From contig NZ_CP030082.1 in assembly GCF_006874645.1 (NCBI RefSeq), positions 496,001-560,000 of the forward strand: a stretch of 64,000 nucleotides of DNA. Reading direction: 5' to 3'. Under the pieces are notes generated by a model that worked only from the letters and a program-made list of their open reading frames with translations, had not been told where the DNA came from and did no database searches. Origin of the DNA: Bdellovibrio sp. ZAP7 (GTDB lineage: Bacteria; Bdellovibrionota; Bdellovibrionia; Bdellovibrionales; Bdellovibrionaceae). Of the stretch, positions 62,780 to 64,000 are shown one piece after another (position 1 is the first letter of the stretch; each line of letters begins with the position of its first letter). Made by a program: the position numbers and the translations under genes.

Positions 62780-63889
62780 ATGCATAAAATTTTTTGGAGC
62801 TTGGTTCTGGCAACGGGTCTTACTTGTCAGGCCCAAGCCCTGAGTTTGAAATACGTGGGCGAGACCTCCATCGTCACCGGAGCCAAATTTGATGAAACCA
62901 CTATCGGTGGTCTTTCAGGTATTACTTATGCTGACGGGATTTTAAATGCCGTCAGTGATGATAAAGGCCGTTGGGGGGAACCCCGTTTTTATCAGTTCGA
63001 TCTTAAGATTGACGGCAAAGGTGTCACTCTTGTTCCCAAATCCGTAAAATTCGTAAATGGTTTGAAAAAAGAGGGCTCTCGCAAAGCCTTTTTGGATTTG
63101 GAAGGTTTGGTAGCCATGCCTGATGGGGATTTCCTGATTTCCTCTGAAGGTAATAACGATTTAAAACCTCGTTCTATGCCGCGCGTGTTTCGTGTCGCCG
63201 CTGATGGCAAATGGAAATACGATATTACGATTCCTGATAAGTATCTTCCAGAGCGCACAGGACAGCAATCCAAGGGCATTCAAAATAACGGCGCCTTTGA
63301 GGGGTTAACAGCCACTCGTGACGGTAAATTCGTTTTTACTTCACTGGAAGCCCCACTGACTCAAGATATCGATATGGAAACCGAGGCGAATGGTCCCATC
63401 ATTCGTATTTTGAAGTTCGAGGATCGCGGAGCTCAGCGTGGCTATTTTACGCCAGCTGCAGAGTTCACGTATAAAATCGACGCCTTCCATGACAATCAAA
63501 TCGGGCGCGAGATTTTCCGGGGCGTTTCCGAGATTCTGGCTTTGTCAGAATCGAAAATAATCGTTCTGGAGCGTGGAGCACGTATTTACGGTAAGGGCTG
63601 GAAATCCACGGTGGGCTTGTATTTGGCAGACGTAAGCAAGGCCACGGATACGTTGGCTATGGTAAAGCTTGCAGACCACAAATACACACTTGCTGAAAAA
63701 GTGAAGCTGGTGGATTTTGAAACCGATCTGACCAAAGAGCGTGGCAAAAAAGACGTGCAAAATTTCGAAGCCCTGGCATTCGGACCGAATTTGCCAGATG
63801 GACGTCGTACATTGCTGGTGATGTCGGATAATAATTTTTCCAAGAACGAAGTGACTGAGCTTCTGGTTTTTGCAATTGAAGGTGAATAA
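62780..63889 (+). CDS. Secreted esterase-like phytase-domain protein
   Basis: The ATG at 62780 opens a signal peptide (MHKIFWSLVLATGLTCQAQA), two bases after the oxygenase stop. The 369-residue product follows the esterase-like phytase pattern (PF13449-type beta-propeller): IGGLSGITYADGILNAVSDD, FLDLEGLVAMPDGDFLISSE, NGAFEGLTATRDGKFVF, and SEILALSESKIIVLERG. Enzyme activity in this family is poorly defined. It is probably periplasmic. Confidence 0.85.
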   Translation: MHKIFWSLVLATGLTCQAQALSLKYVGETSIVTGAKFDETTIGGLSGITYADGILNAVSDDKGRWGEPRFYQFDLKIDGKGVTLVPKSVKFVNGLKKEGSRKAFLDLEGLVAMPDGDFLISSEGNNDLKPRSMPRVFRVAADGKWKYDITIPDKYLPERTGQQSKGIQNNGAFEGLTATRDGKFVFTSLEAPLTQDIDMETEANGPIIRILKFEDRGAQRGYFTPAAEFTYKIDAFHDNQIGREIFRGVSEILALSESKIIVLERGARIYGKGWKSTVGLYLADVSKATDTLAMVKLADHKYTLAEKVKLVDFETDLTKERGKKDVQNFEALAFGPNLPDGRRTLLVMSDNNFSKNEVTELLVFAIEGE

Positions 63890-63892
63890 GAA

Positions 63893-64000
63893 ATGACGAT
63901 GACAGTTTGGAGACTTCGTACTGGCGCTGATAAACGCATTCGCAGTGGACATCCTTGGGTGTTTTCTAATGAACTGTCAGTGAGCCCCAAAGGATTACCT
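63893..64000 (+). CDS. RlmI-type 23S rRNA methyltransferase, N-terminus only
   Basis: The last 36 codons of the window (MTMTVWRLRTGADKRI..., then SGHPWVFSNEL) match the PUA domain at the start of RlmI-type class I rRNA cytosine methyltransferases. In these, GHPWVFxNE is highly conserved. The remainder lies beyond the right edge. A second ATG at 63899 is also possible. Confidence 0.7.
   Translation, partial: MTMTVWRLRTGADKRIRSGHPWVFSNELSVSPKGLP

Overview
The window looks like a chromosomal stretch of a Bdellovibrio-like predatory bacterium. This is inferred from gene content: two short flagellin genes next to fliD/fliS, two TIGR02147/DUF4423 regulators, many small signal-peptide proteins of no known family, three trypsin-like and one papain-like secreted peptidases, a 3D-domain murein-type lipoprotein, and frequent AGGAGG ribosome binding sites with GTG/TTG starts. 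No rRNA, tRNA or CRISPR array was seen.

Layout. 1-1.7 kb: a universal stress protein cut by the left edge, a HIT protein, a DUF1653 protein and a 26-bp inverted repeat around a terminator. 1.8-5.9 kb: an iron-type operon of beta-barrel porin, imelysin and di-haem DUF1111 protein. 5.9-6.1 kb: a candidate structured RNA ending in a terminator. 6.2-10.2 kb: a chemotaxis operon of CheA without a P2 domain, a CheW protein, and a CheD-receiver-CheB fusion whose esterase active site looks lost. 10.3-17.7 kb: an aldehyde dehydrogenase relative, D-Ala-D-Ala ligase, ElbB, a GNAT/lipoprotein pair, ferredoxin, endonuclease III and a DoxX protein. 17.7-20.9 kb: a thiamine-type ABC importer (ThiBPQ). 20.9-27.6 kb: a TIGR02147 regulator beside secreted proteins, a large hybrid histidine kinase and a 3D-domain lipoprotein.

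28.1-34.6 kb is the flagellar filament region: two flagellins separated by a minisatellite and a RAYT-type transposase flanked by inverted repeats, then FlaG (behind a near-perfect sigma-28 promoter), FliD, FliS and a probable chaperone. It runs into 34.7-42.5 kb: a TPR protein, a Rossmann protein like the N-terminal part of Maf flagellin-modifying enzymes, two heptosyltransferase-like GT9 proteins, an unknown protein, a sensor kinase and a lone receiver. I infer a flagellin modification module. rsmD, coaD and an aspartate aminotransferase close this run.

44.8-58.1 kb is accessory and secretory: unknown secreted proteins, a second TIGR02147 regulator divergent from a secreted HELFR protein and preceded by a 17-bp palindrome, S1 and C1 peptidases, a VWA lipoprotein with a PTTS-repeat stalk, and a tandem pair of trypsin-like zymogens. 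58.2-64 kb returns to metabolism: a DadA-like oxidoreductase, a lipoprotein, an Ala/Lys-tailed small protein, FolD, a Rieske oxygenase, a secreted esterase-like phytase-domain protein and the start of an RlmI-type methyltransferase.
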